Origin: Mesorhizobium loti | GTDB lineage: Bacteria > Pseudomonadota > Alphaproteobacteria > Rhizobiales > Rhizobiaceae | Length of the DNA: 64,000 bases | NCBI GenBank assembly: GCA_014189435.1 | Contig: CP050293.1 | Span: 6,143,001-6,207,000, forward strand | Reading direction: 5' to 3' | Shown here: positions 44,270 through 54,565 of the stretch, piece after piece | Position numbering within the stretch: the stretch's first letter is position 1 | Layout of the letters: each line of letters begins with the position of its first letter | The notes under the pieces: model-generated | Database searches by the model: none | What the model saw: the letters and a program-made list of their open reading frames with translations, nothing else | Told to the model about the DNA's origin: nothing | Position numbers and translations under genes: made by a program

Positions 44270-45622
44270 ATGATCCGTTTCGCCGGTCTGGCTATTTCCG
44301 CCACCCTGTTTGTCACCACAATGGCATTCGCCCAGCAGCCGAACGAGCCCGTGCTGAAGGGTGCTGCGGCCTTCGGCGACTGGCGTGCCGACAGGCCAGG
44401 GGTGCGCCGCCTGATCAGGCCGAACGATCTGCCAAAACCCTACGTCACCAAATCCGCCTCGAACAGTGCCGGCCTCGCCGAAAGGCCGGCGGATACCAAA
44501 CCCAAGCTGCCGCCGGGCTTTTCGGCCGAATTGGTCGCGTCGGGCATCGACAATCCGCGCGTCGTGCGTGTGGCGCCGAACGGCGACCTGTTCGTCGCCG
44601 ACAGCGAGGCCAACCAGGTCCGCGTCTATCGCCTGGCCGAAGGCAGTGCGAAGCCGGCGCAAGACGGCATCTTTGCCGGCAACCTCAACCAGCCCTATGG
44701 CATCGCCTTCTATCCGCCGGGCAATGACCCGCAATGGGTCTATGTCGCCAACAGCGACAGCGTCGTGCGCTTTGCCTACCGCAAGGGCGACCTAAAGGCA
44801 TCCGGCGGTCCGGAAACCGTCGTCGACAACATCCCCTCCAATCATCACTGGACCCGCGACATCGCTTTCTCGCCGGACGGCAAGACGCTCTATCTGTCGG
44901 TCGGCTCGGGATCCAATGTCGCCGAGGATATGGCGAAGGAACCGGAGGGCGGACTTGAGGCCTGGGCGAAGTCACAGCCGCTCGGCGCCACATGGGGGTC
45001 CGAGGACGGCCGTGCCGACGTGCTGGCCTTCGACCCAAACGGCAAGAACGGCCGCATCATCGCTACCGGCTTGCGCAACTGTTCGGGCATGACCGTGCAG
45101 CCGGCGACCGGCGCGCTGTGGTGTGTCGTCAACGAGCGCGACGGGCTCGGCGACAATGTGCCGTCCGAATATGCGGCCGTGGTCAAGGACGGCGCCTTCT
45201 ATGGCTGGCCCTGGTACTATGTCGGCAACAACGAGGATCCGCGCCACAGGGGCGAGCGCCCCGACCTTGCCGGCAAGGCTGATATTCCCGATGTGCTGAT
45301 GCAGGCGCATTCGGCGCCGCTCAACATCACCTTCTACGACGGGAAGAGCTTTCCGACCGAATACCAAGGCGACGCCTTCGTCGCTCTGCACGGTTCATGG
45401 AACCGAGGCAACAGAACCGGCTACAAGGTGGTGAGATTGCTGTTCAGGGACGGCAAGCCGACCGGCGAATATGAGGATTTCATCACCGGCTTCGTCGTCT
45501 CCAATGGCGAGGTCTGGGGCCGGCCGGTCGGCGTGGCGGTGGCGAACGACGGCGCGCTGATCGTCACCGAGGACGGCAACGGCACCATCTGGCGCGTCAC
45601 CCATGGCGGCAATCGTTCCTGA
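44270..45622 (+). CDS. Secreted sorbosone dehydrogenase-like (SGNL/PQQ-type) beta-propeller
   Basis: A 450-residue protein from ATG 44270 (GGAGGGCAGG upstream) with a signal peptide, MIRFAGLAISATLFVTTMAFA. The mature part is the six-bladed soluble glucose/sorbosone dehydrogenase-type propeller: PPGFSAELVASGIDNPRVVRVAPNGDLFVADSEANQVRVYRL, LYLSVGSGSN, ATGLRNCSGMTVQPATGALWCVVNERDGLGDNVP and VALHGSWNRGNRTGYKVV. PQQ is the usual cofactor; substrate here is unknown. A predicted EcfG promoter points to stress induction. Confidence 0.87.
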   Translation: MIRFAGLAISATLFVTTMAFAQQPNEPVLKGAAAFGDWRADRPGVRRLIRPNDLPKPYVTKSASNSAGLAERPADTKPKLPPGFSAELVASGIDNPRVVRVAPNGDLFVADSEANQVRVYRLAEGSAKPAQDGIFAGNLNQPYGIAFYPPGNDPQWVYVANSDSVVRFAYRKGDLKASGGPETVVDNIPSNHHWTRDIAFSPDGKTLYLSVGSGSNVAEDMAKEPEGGLEAWAKSQPLGATWGSEDGRADVLAFDPNGKNGRIIATGLRNCSGMTVQPATGALWCVVNERDGLGDNVPSEYAAVVKDGAFYGWPWYYVGNNEDPRHRGERPDLAGKADIPDVLMQAHSAPLNITFYDGKSFPTEYQGDAFVALHGSWNRGNRTGYKVVRLLFRDGKPTGEYEDFITGFVVSNGEVWGRPVGVAVANDGALIVTEDGNGTIWRVTHGGNRS

Positions 45623-45640
45623 TCTGCTTGGGTAGCGCAG

Positions 45641-45795
45641 GCCCCCTCACCCGGATTGCCAACCGAATTGCGAAGAGCAATTCGGGACAATCCGACCTCT
45701 CCCCGGCGGGTAGAGGAAGTAGGCGGGGCCATGCTCGTCTCTTCTCCCCAGCGGGGAGAAGGTGGCCGCGAAGCGGCCGGATGAGGGGGGCCTTC
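45641..45795. repeat. RIME-like repeat, CCCCTCACCC variant
   Basis: Left arm GGCCCCCTCACCCGGATTGC, right arm GGCCGGATGAGGGGGGCC, with CTCCCCGGCGGG and CCCCAGCGGGGAG hairpins between. It belongs to a variant whose arms spell CCCTCACC/GGATGAGGGG rather than CCCTCTGTCC. Located in the 275-base gap before the LysE gene. Confidence 0.7.
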
Positions 45796-45897
45796 TTCAG
45801 GTGTCCCAGCGATATCTGGTGCAATGGATTCCGACCCACGGGAATTCAATTCTGGTCCGTTTCATGCGACAGTGCATTCTGATCTGAGACCAATGCC

Positions 45898-46515
45898 ATG
45901 ACCCTGACCGGATTCCTCGCCTACAGTGCCGCCCTCGGCATCGCCGCCGCCATTCCTGGCCCCGGCATCACCGCGCTCGTCGCGCGTGCGCTCGGCTCCG
46001 GCTTCCGCTCGTCGCTGGCAATGTCGTTTGGACTGATGGTCGGCGACATCACCTATCTGACCGCCGTGGTGCTGGGCCTCGCCTTCGTCGCGCAGAGTTT
46101 CGGCATGGTTTTTCTCGCCATCAAATGGCTTGGCGTCGCCTACCTCGCCTTCCTCGGCTGGCGCTTCTGGAACAGCGGCATCACGCCCGAGACCGTCGAG
46201 GCCAGGAAAGGCAAGGGTGGGCTGCTGTCGAGCTTCGTCGCCGGCCTGACCGTCACGCTCGGCAATCCGAAGACGATGATCTTCTACCTCGCGATCACGC
46301 CGACCATCGTCGACCTGAAGACCATCACGTTGGCCGACTACGGCATTCTCGTCGCGCTGACGGTCGTCGTACTGTTGGTGGTGCTGGTGCCCTATCTGGC
46401 GCTGGCCGCCAAGGCGCGCTGGTTCCTGAAATCGCCGCGCGCGCTCAAGGCGCTGAACCGCACTGCCGCCGGCTTCATGGTCGGTGCTGCCGCAGCGATT
46501 GCCGCCCGGCAATAA
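45898..46515 (+). CDS. LysE family amino acid exporter
   Basis: A 205-residue inner-membrane exporter with about six helices. The family signature is GIAAAIPGPGITALVARALGSGFRSSLAMSFGLMVGDITYLTAVVLGLA, followed by IKWLGVAYLAFLGWRFW and FVAGLTVTLGNPKTMIFYLAITP. These proteins export lysine, arginine, homoserine or threonine. The substrate here is not evident and no LysG-type regulator is adjacent. Confidence 0.92.
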   Translation: MTLTGFLAYSAALGIAAAIPGPGITALVARALGSGFRSSLAMSFGLMVGDITYLTAVVLGLAFVAQSFGMVFLAIKWLGVAYLAFLGWRFWNSGITPETVEARKGKGGLLSSFVAGLTVTLGNPKTMIFYLAITPTIVDLKTITLADYGILVALTVVVLLVVLVPYLALAAKARWFLKSPRALKALNRTAAGFMVGAAAAIAARQ

Positions 46516-46714
46516 AGGGCTCTCGGCCAAAGCATTTCGCAAACAGGCCTTTGCGGGAAATGCTTTTCCGGGACGAGGGCGTTTTAGACACAGGTCCCAC
46601 TCGGATATTTTCGACCGACAGCTTATGTTGCGCGGCTGAAGGCCCTATCTTGCCGGCTGCAATTCAACTTGCCTGAAATTCTCCACTAGCCTGAAAATTC
46701 TGGGAGCGAAACCA

Positions 46715-47695
<981 letters not shown>

Positions 47696-47702
47696 TCCTC
47701 TC

Positions 47703-47893
47703 CCTTCGTCATCCACGGGCGAAGCAGGAGCGAAGCTCCGTCGCGGAGACCCGAGGATCCATTCCGTGACGGCTGTCGAGGAATGCGGCGGATCAGAATT
47801 CTGAACCGCAGCAACGCTGAGAGGTCGCGGCATGGATCCTGGGGTCTGCTCTCGTCGCTCCGCTCCTCGCTGCGCCCCAGGATGACGAAGGGA
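47703..47893. repeat. Second repeat family, inverted arms
   Basis: Left arm TCGTCATCCACGGGCGAAGC then CCCGAGGATCCATTCCGTGA (about 47703-47770). Right arm GGCATGGATCCTGGGGTCTG then GCCCCAGGATGACGAAGG (about 47828-47893). Arms are inverted and imperfect; the same family as at 38839-39112. It takes up half of the 387-base gap between cysK and the GST; the rest shows no gene. Confidence 0.75.
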
Positions 47894-48082
47894 CTGGTGT
47901 CCTGGCCAATTTCACATGGCCGCGATGCCGCCTGGGTTTTGGTTGAGGCCTCTTCACTGGACTGTCGCAGTTCGCTGGCCCGCTGAAAAAATCCTGGTGG
48001 CGTCAGCCACCGGCTTGAGCAGTGCCCTGCTTCCGGTTCATATCGCCCCCGGCTTGCTTGGCGCGGGCCGGGGGAGGATTTC

Positions 48083-48709
48083 ATGTACAAGCTCTACACC
48101 CGTCCGGGCAGCGGCGGCTTCGTCGTCGAGGCTGCGCTGGCGCTGGCGAACGCGCCGTTCGAGCAGATCGACGTGCCGAAGACCGATCTGCCCGATCCGG
48201 CCTTTCTCGACATCAGTCCGTTGAACCAGGTTCCGGTGCTGACCCTGCCGGACGGAAGCTCGATGACCGAATCGGCGGCGATCTGCATCCTGCTTGCCGA
48301 GCGTCACCCCAATGCCGGCCTGGCGCCGGCGGTCGACGCGCCTGCCCGCGCCGACTTCCTGCGCTGGATGGCCTTCATGTCGTCGGTGCTCTATCCAGCG
48401 GTGCTGCGTTTCTACTACGCGTATCGATACACGGCCGACCCCGACGGCACCAAGGCGGTCAAGCAGGCAGCCGTCGCCGAGATGGACCGCGGCTTTTCTG
48501 TTCTTGATGCCGCTCTCCAAGGCCACGACTGGCTGGTTGGCGACCAGCTGTCGCTGGCTGACATCTATCTCGTCATGCTGGTGGCCTGGCATCCCGACGT
48601 CGACAGCGCGCGGACGGCATGGCCGAACATTGAACGCCTGTGGTCGAAACTGCGCGAGAACCCGCTGATGAGGACGCTCAACACATCGCATGAGATGTGG
48701 CCAGGCTGA
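48083..48709 (+). CDS. Glutathione S-transferase
   Basis: A 208-residue GST. The N-terminal domain MYKLYTRPGSGGFVVEAALALANAPFEQIDV carries the usual GSxxS-like turn; LNQVPVLTLPDGSSMTESAAICILLAERHP holds the cis-Pro and the SxES glutathione-binding residues. The helical domain includes GHDWLVGDQLSLADIYLVMLVAW. Cytoplasmic; substrate unknown. Single gene, with GGGAGG upstream. Confidence 0.9.
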   Translation: MYKLYTRPGSGGFVVEAALALANAPFEQIDVPKTDLPDPAFLDISPLNQVPVLTLPDGSSMTESAAICILLAERHPNAGLAPAVDAPARADFLRWMAFMSSVLYPAVLRFYYAYRYTADPDGTKAVKQAAVAEMDRGFSVLDAALQGHDWLVGDQLSLADIYLVMLVAWHPDVDSARTAWPNIERLWSKLRENPLMRTLNTSHEMWPG

Positions 48710-48730
48710 ACGAACGGCCGGTGGCGAGGC

Positions 48731-49990
48731 TCAATTTCTGAGCACTGCCCGTTTTCCCTGCAGGAACCGGCGCACCGCCGGGTCGCGCTCGAGGCCGATT
48801 GCCCGATCATAGGCCTCGATTGCATGTGGCACCTGACCGAGCCTTGCCAGCAGACCGGCGCGGGCTGCCCAATAGGGCTGATAGTCATCAAGCCGCTTGT
48901 CGTCGCCCAGCACGTAAAGGGCCGCCAATCCCGCCACGGCGCCCTCGGCCTCGGCAATCGCCACTGCGCGGTTGATTGCCACCACCGGCGATCCCGCGAT
49001 CGAAAGCAGCGCGTCGTAGAGCTCGCGGATCGCCACCCAGTCGGTGCGGCCGGTCAGGCGTCGTGCCGCATGTGCGGACTGCACGGCCGCCTCGAGCTGG
49101 TAGCGGCCGATGACGCCCATGGTGGCGGCGTGGCCGAGCAACGCTTCCGCCTCATCGACCAAAGCGCGATCCCAGAGCGTATAGTCCTGTTCAGCCAGCG
49201 GCACGTAATCCCCGGCAGCATCGCGCCGTGCGGCGCGGCGCGCCTCGGCAAACAGCATCAGCGACAACAGGCCAAGCGCCTCGGGCTCCTCCGGCAACAG
49301 CGAAGCCACCAGGCGACCGAGCCAGATGCCTTCGGTCGCCAGATTGCGGCGGCGCGTTTCGGTGCCCGCCGGATCGGACCAGCCTTCGGCGAAGGCGGCG
49401 TAGATCGCTTCCAGCACCGCATCCAGCCGTTCGCCGAGTTCGGCCCGCTCCGGCACGCGGAACGGAATGCCGGTTTCACGGATGCGGGTCTTGGCACGCA
49501 CCAGGCGCTGGCCCATCGTTGCCGGCGAGACCAGGAAGGCAGAGGCGATCGTCGCCGCGTCAAATCCGAGCACGGTCTGCAGGATCAGCGGCGACCGTAC
49601 GCTGGCCTCGATCGCCGGATGGGCGCAAGCGAACATCAGCCGCAGCCGTTCGTCGGGCAGGTCTTCGTCGGTCATGCGCGCCTCCGCTTCCTCGGCAATC
49701 AGCTTGAGATGCTCGCGGCCGGCCTGGCTGGTCAGCCGCCGCCGCACCGCATCGACGCGGCGCCGCCTTGCCACCGCCAGCAGCCAGGCTTCCGGCTTTT
49801 CCGGCACGCCGGTTCGTGGCCAGCGTTCGAGTGCCGCGGCAAAGGCGTCGGCCAGCGCGTCCTCGGCGGCAGCCACGTCGCGGGTGCGCGCCGCGAGCCA
49901 GGCGACCAGCTTGCCGTAGCTTTGCCTGGCGGCCGCCTCGGCGGCCGCCTCGGCGGCCGCCCGGGCGATCTCCGAGCGACTGTCCATCAC
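48731..49990 (-). CDS. ECF sigma factor of the ECF42 type
   Basis: A 419-residue sigma factor with fused C-terminal domain. Region 2 contains LVAWLAARTRDVAAAEDALADAFAAALERWPRTGVPEKPEAWLLAVARRRRVD and region 4 LQTVLGFDAATIASAFLVSPATMGQRLVRAKTRIRETGI. From about residue 200 a TPR-like C-terminal domain follows (YDALLSIAGSPVVAINRAVAIAEAEG), characteristic of ECF42. The N-terminus has an Ala-rich tract coded by tandem GGCGGCCGCCTC repeats. The preceding YCII gene is its usual genomic partner. Regulated probably through the C-terminal domain; signal unknown. Confidence 0.9.
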   Translation of the reverse strand: MMDSRSEIARAAAEAAAEAAARQSYGKLVAWLAARTRDVAAAEDALADAFAAALERWPRTGVPEKPEAWLLAVARRRRVDAVRRRLTSQAGREHLKLIAEEAEARMTDEDLPDERLRLMFACAHPAIEASVRSPLILQTVLGFDAATIASAFLVSPATMGQRLVRAKTRIRETGIPFRVPERAELGERLDAVLEAIYAAFAEGWSDPAGTETRRRNLATEGIWLGRLVASLLPEEPEALGLLSLMLFAEARRAARRDAAGDYVPLAEQDYTLWDRALVDEAEALLGHAATMGVIGRYQLEAAVQSAHAARRLTGRTDWVAIRELYDALLSIAGSPVVAINRAVAIAEAEGAVAGLAALYVLGDDKRLDDYQPYWAARAGLLARLGQVPHAIEAYDRAIGLERDPAVRRFLQGKRAVLRN

Positions 49991-49994
49991 ATCG

Positions 49995-50363
49995 TCATTT
50001 TTCAGACAGGTACTCGGTCAGTTCCCAGATCGGTCGCAGCTCGACAGTGCCGGCGCTGGCCGCCGGGCAGCGCGCCGCCCAGGCGATCGCGGCGTCGGCA
50101 TCCGCGGCCTCGATCATGTAGAAGCCTGCAAGCTGCTCCTTGGTGTCGGCATAGGGGCCGTCGAGGACGTTGGTCTTGCCACCAGCCACCCTAACGGAGG
50201 TGGTCACCTGACTCGGGCGCAGCCGGTCGCCGGCCAGCCACGCGCCGGATTTCTTCAGGGCTTCGGTATAGGCGCCATAGGCGGCACTCATCTGGTAGGT
50301 CGCCTCGGCCGGAGCATTCGCCATCGCGGCTTCGTCGGCGTAGATCAAAATCATGTATCGCAT
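49995..50363 (-). CDS. YCII-related (DGPF) domain protein
   Basis: A 122-residue protein starting MRYMILIYADEAAMANAPAE at ATG 50363. It has the YCII/DGPF dimeric alpha-beta fold, with VLDGPYADTKEQLAGFYMIEAADADAAIAWAARCP containing the DGPY/F motif and a conserved aspartate. These proteins are the standard genomic partners of ECF42 sigma factors, whose gene follows after 4 bases, and may be targets or sensors. Confidence 0.9.
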   Translation of the reverse strand: MRYMILIYADEAAMANAPAEATYQMSAAYGAYTEALKKSGAWLAGDRLRPSQVTTSVRVAGGKTNVLDGPYADTKEQLAGFYMIEAADADAAIAWAARCPAASAGTVELRPIWELTEYLSEK

Positions 50364-50504
50364 GGTCTTCTCCCGTTGTTTCGAAGGCCGCTTCGTTGCG
50401 AGCCGGACGTATGTCGCGCGGCCCTGGCCGATTTCGACAGGCGTTGGAAAAATCTTTCGGCTCCGAAGACATTTCACGCAAGCGGGCATGCGCGCATGCC
50501 GCAC

Positions 50505-52191
50505 TCAACCATTCGGGTCGGATGGCGCGAGCCAGCCGCGATAGCGCACGATCAAGCCGGTGAGCGGATGGGAAATCTCGACATGGAAGCGGAAGCGGCC
50601 ATTCTCGACGGTTTCGAACGATGTCGAGCGCGGACAGAGCCACATCGGCAGCGGCAGCCCGAAAATGCTCCAGCGGCGCAGGACCAGCGACAGTTTTTCG
50701 TCCCCGGTCACCAGCGCCATGGCAAAGGTCAGCGGGCCGAAGCGCTCGCACAGCAGGCGCTCCGAACGGCCATGGCCAACAAACTGGCGGCTGGAGAAGC
50801 TGTGCGTGCCGAATGTCCGCGTCCAGGTTTCTTCCCCCTTGTCGACTTCGAAGCGGACCCGAACCGGGACATCGGCGCTCGCCTTGGGAAATCCGGCCAG
50901 CCACGCGGCCAGCCGGCTAAGGATATTTTGTCCGCGCTCGATACCGGCACGCCCTTCGGCCCCTGCCGCACGGTTGTGCATGGTCCGGATTTGCTCAGGC
51001 AAGCGCTGCCAGGCCCCGCCGAGCAAGGCGGCATAGAGCGGTTGATCGGTGTCGGCCGCTTCGGTGTCGTCGCGAAAGCCCGTGTAGATCGTCTTGGCGG
51101 CAAACAGAGCCTCGTAATCTTCGAGTTCGAGATCTCGCACTGCCGCGCGTGCGCCGGGCGCAGGCGCATGGCCGTCCAGCGCCTTGCGCACCAAGGCCTC
51201 AACCGCCATCGCCGGGATCAACGGCCCATCATCACCCTCGGCCAGCAGATGCCATGAGCGTTTGACCGGCGTGCCGATCTGACCGGCGCCGGTGACCTCA
51301 ACGAACATGCCGCCGCGATGCTCGCCCCAGCGCAGCCGGTTGGTCGCCCAGTGCATCAGCGGGGCAAGCGGCGACAGCGAGCGGATCAAGCCGATGCGCA
51401 CCAGCCAGGCGAGGCCAATCAGGACGCGATGCAGCACTTCGGGAACCGGGCCGGCGCCCATCCAGATGGTTTTTGCCTGTGGCCAGAGTTCCGCCAATGC
51501 GCGAAGGTCCGGCACGTCTAAAAGCGAGAACAGCGTGTTGTTGAGCGGCACCCGGCCGGGCGGCGCGATGGTGTAGCGCATCTGTTCTGTGAGCGGATGG
51601 CCTTGCGCCTTGCCGCCGTCACGCACCAGCCCGACCGGCTGGCCGGCGTAACCTGCTATGGCGCGGATGACGTTTTCGCCGACGCCGGCATAGGGTGATG
51701 GCGCGATGCCGCCTCTGATCGTATCGACCCGCACCATGTCCGATGACAGCAGGCGCACCACCGCCGCCGTCAGCACCGGAAAGCTGGAAACCCCCGACAG
51801 TACGAACAGCGCGGCTTGCCTGGCTGCCGCATCGAAGGCCGGCACGCCGGCGACGAAATCCGATCCGTCGGCGAGATCGAGATAATTGATGCCCTGCGCG
51901 ATGCAGGCCTCGATCAGCCGATAGCGGCCCTCGCCATAGGCCTGAAACGGGCCGCTGGCATCGACCAGCGTGTCGGGACGCAACGACGTCAGTTGCGCGG
52001 CGAGGTCACCGTCGCGATCGAACACTGTCGGCACCAAGCGCGCCGCGACATCGCCACGCGTTCTGCACCAGGCCTCGGCCTTGGCCAGCGAGCGGCCGGC
52101 GACGATCACCGTCAGCCGTGCCTCGTTCTCCAGCAATTGGATGATGCGGCCACCAAAGATACCGTAACCGCCGACAATCAGAAGCTTCATC
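50505..52191 (-). CDS. Saccharopine dehydrogenase-like NAD(P)-binding protein with DUF4166 domain
   Basis: A 562-residue protein starting at ATG 52191 (MKLLIVGGYGIFGGRIIQLLENEARLTVIVAGRS). Residues 1-130 form a Rossmann domain with GGYGIFGGR. The middle resembles saccharopine reductases (VDASGPFQAYGEGRYRLIEACIAQGINYLDLADGSDFVAGV). From about residue 370 a DUF4166-like lipocalin-type module follows (RVRFEVDKGEETWTRTFGTHSFSSRQ...GLTFAMALV). Lies 26 bp after the DCC-family gene; probable operon. Substrate unknown. Confidence 0.78.
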
Positions 52192-52216
52192 CGCTGCTCC
52201 CTCAGAGCCACGCCTT

Positions 52217-52648
52217 CTAGCCTAGGAACCGCTCCCGCATCTCGGCGGAAGGAACCTCGCAACTGTCCTTTCTGCCGAACAGCGCGTACCGATTCTTGGC
52301 AATGCGATCGTAGAGCCAGTCACGCAGCGGGCGCGGCAGCACCAGCAGAGCCTTCATCGCCCGCCACGGCCAGCCGAGTTCCGACATGACGGCAACGAAG
52401 CTCTCAAGCCGCGTGAAGGCGACACCGTCGATCAGGACAAGATTGGTTTCGTAGCTGTCCGTCCGCAGCCCGTGCTTCTTGAACAGCGCTTCGCCGAATG
52501 GCGACTGCGCGGTGGCGAAGCGGAAGCGGCTTTGACGGTCGAGCCTGACCACCATGCGCACGAAGCCGGAGCAGAACACACAGACGCCATCGAAGACGAT
52601 CAGCGGATGATGGGCGTCGAACGGAGAAGGACTGGGAAGGTCGGTCAC
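52217..52648 (-). CDS. DCC family thiol-disulfide oxidoreductase-like protein
   Basis: A 143-residue DUF393 protein with the eponymous DxxCxxC motif: PLIVFDGVCVFCSGFVRMVVRLD. Further conserved segments are FRFATAQSPFG and AFTRLESFVAVMSELGWPW, ending with YDRIAKNRYALFGRKDSC. Probably a thioredoxin-fold redox protein. Upstream of the saccharopine dehydrogenase-like gene on the same strand, a pairing often seen in this protein family. Confidence 0.88.
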   Translation of the reverse strand: MTDLPSPSPFDAHHPLIVFDGVCVFCSGFVRMVVRLDRQSRFRFATAQSPFGEALFKKHGLRTDSYETNLVLIDGVAFTRLESFVAVMSELGWPWRAMKALLVLPRPLRDWLYDRIAKNRYALFGRKDSCEVPSAEMRERFLG

Positions 52649-52700
52649 GCTGGCCTCGGCAGCTCATGTCCCTGGGAGATTAAGCCAGCCGGGGGCGGCG

Positions 52701-52761
52701 TCAAAGACGTGGCAGTGTCGCATGTCGCCGTCGGCGAGAACCGGGCGCTCGCCGCGATAGG
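52701..52761 (+). repeat. Imperfect direct repeat, left copy
   Basis: TCAAAGACGTGGC ... TCGGCGAGA ... CGCGATAGG, about three quarters identical to 53915-53976. Copies lie on either side of the low-GC gene at 52932-53840. Both look like remnants of the same longer sequence; on the minus strand both can be read as YRxERPxLAD. Confidence 0.5.
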
Positions 52762-52931
52762 CGAAGCGGCACAATCGGTGAGTTGGTGATACTTGAATAA
52801 AAGGCAGGCAACAACTCGACTGCTTATCCCTTGCACTTATCAAAGCTGGTAAATGTCGCATTTATGCTTGGCGAAAGAGAGATTATTAACAGAGTGCATA
52901 GCAGTCTACACCCGGATCAAGGGGTTCAACG

Positions 52932-53840
52932 ATGTCAGCCAATCCTGAACGCGCCAAGCTGATTGAAGAATTTCGAGCTTGGAAGAACAATATTTTCAAC
53001 GTTACCCGGCAAATCGTCGATCAGCGAGAGTTTTCGGCGGGAAAAGAACACCTCGCGAAGACCCTGAGGGATATGCCGATCCGGGACTTCGATTTTGTTC
53101 TCGGGCTCAGGATCGGCGATGAGAAAGCCGATATCCAGCGCTCGATCTCAGAACTGTTCAACGCCATGGAACATGACCACGGCACCATCGATCAGATCGT
53201 TGGCCTGAGCATCGATATTTCAGATCATGAGCAGCTTGGCGACGCCAAACACGGTTTCACGCAAGGCGTCGACGTCAGTCTCTATAATCGCAACGTCTAT
53301 GATTTTCTTGTGAAATCAGACGAGGACATAGGGCTTCAGTACGCTGCAGCCGCGAGCAAATGGCAAGGTGGCTTCGACCAGGTCGGTGTCGCCGAGATTG
53401 ATGGCATGCATGAAGTACTCGCCTTCAAGAGATCGATCGTTCGCGGCGACCACTCTCGGTACGGGTTCGTCGTGCAAGATGCCGGAACAGCGTCAGAAAA
53501 AGTCGGACGCGACGCCGCGCCTTATACCGAGACCATCTTCAATGCGCTTGTCGCCGTAGAGTTTCACCGCTTCATATACGAGCTTGTGCCGCAATTGACC
53601 CTTCCGCACGACATGGTCGTCGTCGCGGGGAACCATGACATGATCCATGTGCCCCATACGCACTACCGCGTGAAAGGAAGCCCGGATTGGAAGAGCCGGC
53701 CCGCGCCGAAGCCTGAAATAGCTGAGATGGTTGACGACACATATCGTCGACTTGCCGAGATGGGCCGCTTTGCTCGTGGTCTCGGTATTCTCACCGGCAG
53801 CGGGCCAAAAGTTTTTGGGCGCCGGGGGAACAAGCCTTAG
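52932..53840 (+). CDS. Orphan protein of unknown function, atypical composition
   Basis: A 302-residue soluble protein with AAGGGG before its ATG. MSANPERAKLIEEFRAWKNNIFNVTRQIVDQREF begins a helical N-domain; the centre has IVGLSIDISDHEQLGDAKHGFTQGVDVSLYNRNVYDF and the C-terminus DMVVVAGNHDMIHVPHTHYRV. There is no signal peptide or membrane segment. Its base composition is visibly more AT-rich than its neighbours and the upstream 140 bases are very AT-rich. It is bracketed by imperfect direct repeats. I do not recognise the family; horizontal acquisition is likely. Confidence 0.7.
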   Translation: MSANPERAKLIEEFRAWKNNIFNVTRQIVDQREFSAGKEHLAKTLRDMPIRDFDFVLGLRIGDEKADIQRSISELFNAMEHDHGTIDQIVGLSIDISDHEQLGDAKHGFTQGVDVSLYNRNVYDFLVKSDEDIGLQYAAAASKWQGGFDQVGVAEIDGMHEVLAFKRSIVRGDHSRYGFVVQDAGTASEKVGRDAAPYTETIFNALVAVEFHRFIYELVPQLTLPHDMVVVAGNHDMIHVPHTHYRVKGSPDWKSRPAPKPEIAEMVDDTYRRLAEMGRFARGLGILTGSGPKVFGRRGNKP

Positions 53841-53914
53841 TCATCGGCTTGAAGAGGTGATCGATGGACACCTCGGCAGCCCGTCTTGGAGAGACAGGCT
53901 CGCCGGCGAAGGTA

Positions 53915-53976
53915 TCAAAGCCGTGGCGATGTCGCACGCCGCCTATCGGCGAGAGCGGGACGCTCGGCGCGATAGG
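53915..53976 (+). repeat. Imperfect direct repeat, right copy
   Basis: TCAAAGCCGTGGCGATGTCG ... TCGGCGAGAGCGGGACGCTC ... CGATAGG. Counterpart of 52701-52761 with a 3-base insertion (TAT). It lies 75 bp after the stop of the orphan gene. Confidence 0.5.
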
Positions 53977-54042
53977 TGGTGGCGCGGGTAGAGGCGGCCG
54001 GCCTGCAGATCCGGCTGTCGTGGCGATTTTCGAAAGCCATGA

Positions 54043-54189
54043 TCAGTGCGCGCTCACGCCGAGCGAGTTGCCGCGACGGGCGCAAGCCGGGCCGGGGCCA
54101 CGCATGTAATAGCGCTCGGGCCGATAGGTCGGCGCGACGAATTCGCGGATGGCGGCGGCATAGCCGATGAGGTGCGCGAGGAAGTTCAT
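54043..54189 (-). CDS. 48-residue small protein
   Basis: ATG at 54189 with AAGG about 6 bases upstream gives MNFLAHLIGYAAAIREFVAP followed by TYRPERYYMRGPGPACARRGNSLGVSAH. An amphipathic N-terminal helix is followed by a Tyr/Arg/Pro-rich tail. It is read divergently from Ku. Resemblance in size and style to small rhizobial stress-related proteins is noted, but nothing firm. Confidence 0.35.
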   Translation of the reverse strand: MNFLAHLIGYAAAIREFVAPTYRPERYYMRGPGPACARRGNSLGVSAH

Positions 54190-54565
54190 TTACCTTGTCC
54201 CTGTCCCGATTTTCGGATGTCCCTTCCGAATTGCGGTCATCATAGCGTCGAGGCGTGAATAGTCGGTGAACGTGATGTTAATATCTGGTCGAAAATGCCT
54301 CGCTTCATGGCCGGAATGCGGCTGATTCGGGGTCTTTCCGTGCAGTTGGTCGGCATTGCGCCCAATGTGACTTTTGCATCACATATGTTTCGTTTGAATG
54401 TCGCCTGCGTGCGGTTCTGTTTCAACTTTGGCCGCGCCCGTGAAATTTCCGTGCTGGCGGCCAGAACGCCTGGGCGGCGCTTGGCATCCAGATCGGTGCG
54501 GGAGCGCGGAACTGGAGCGCGGTCTGTCCGTTCTCACCTTCATCTGTTGCTGAAGGGAAATTGTC
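54190..54565. other. Ku upstream region
   Basis: 376 bases without a convincing gene. It holds the predicted EcfG-type promoter at 54508-54532 and, further upstream, AT-rich sequence with the 11-bp stretch CATCACATATG. A rightward frame from 54295 overlaps the Ku start but lacks a ribosome site and normal codon use, so it is not called. Confidence 0.5.
54508..54532 (+). promoter_or_regulatory. EcfG (general stress sigma)-type promoter of ku-ligD
   Basis: GGAAC (54508-54512), 16-base spacer, CGTT (54529-54532), a perfect match to the EcfG consensus. The Ku ATG is 33 bp beyond, leaving room for a start site near 54540. In Sinorhizobium, NHEJ genes including a ku-ligD pair are known to depend on RpoE2. 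Confidence 0.7.

Noticed and set aside
53620..53670. GNHD..HTHY motif in the orphan protein as a metallophosphoesterase
   Set aside because: The other four calcineurin-type motifs (DxH, GDxxD, second His, GHxH) are missing, so the match is too limited.
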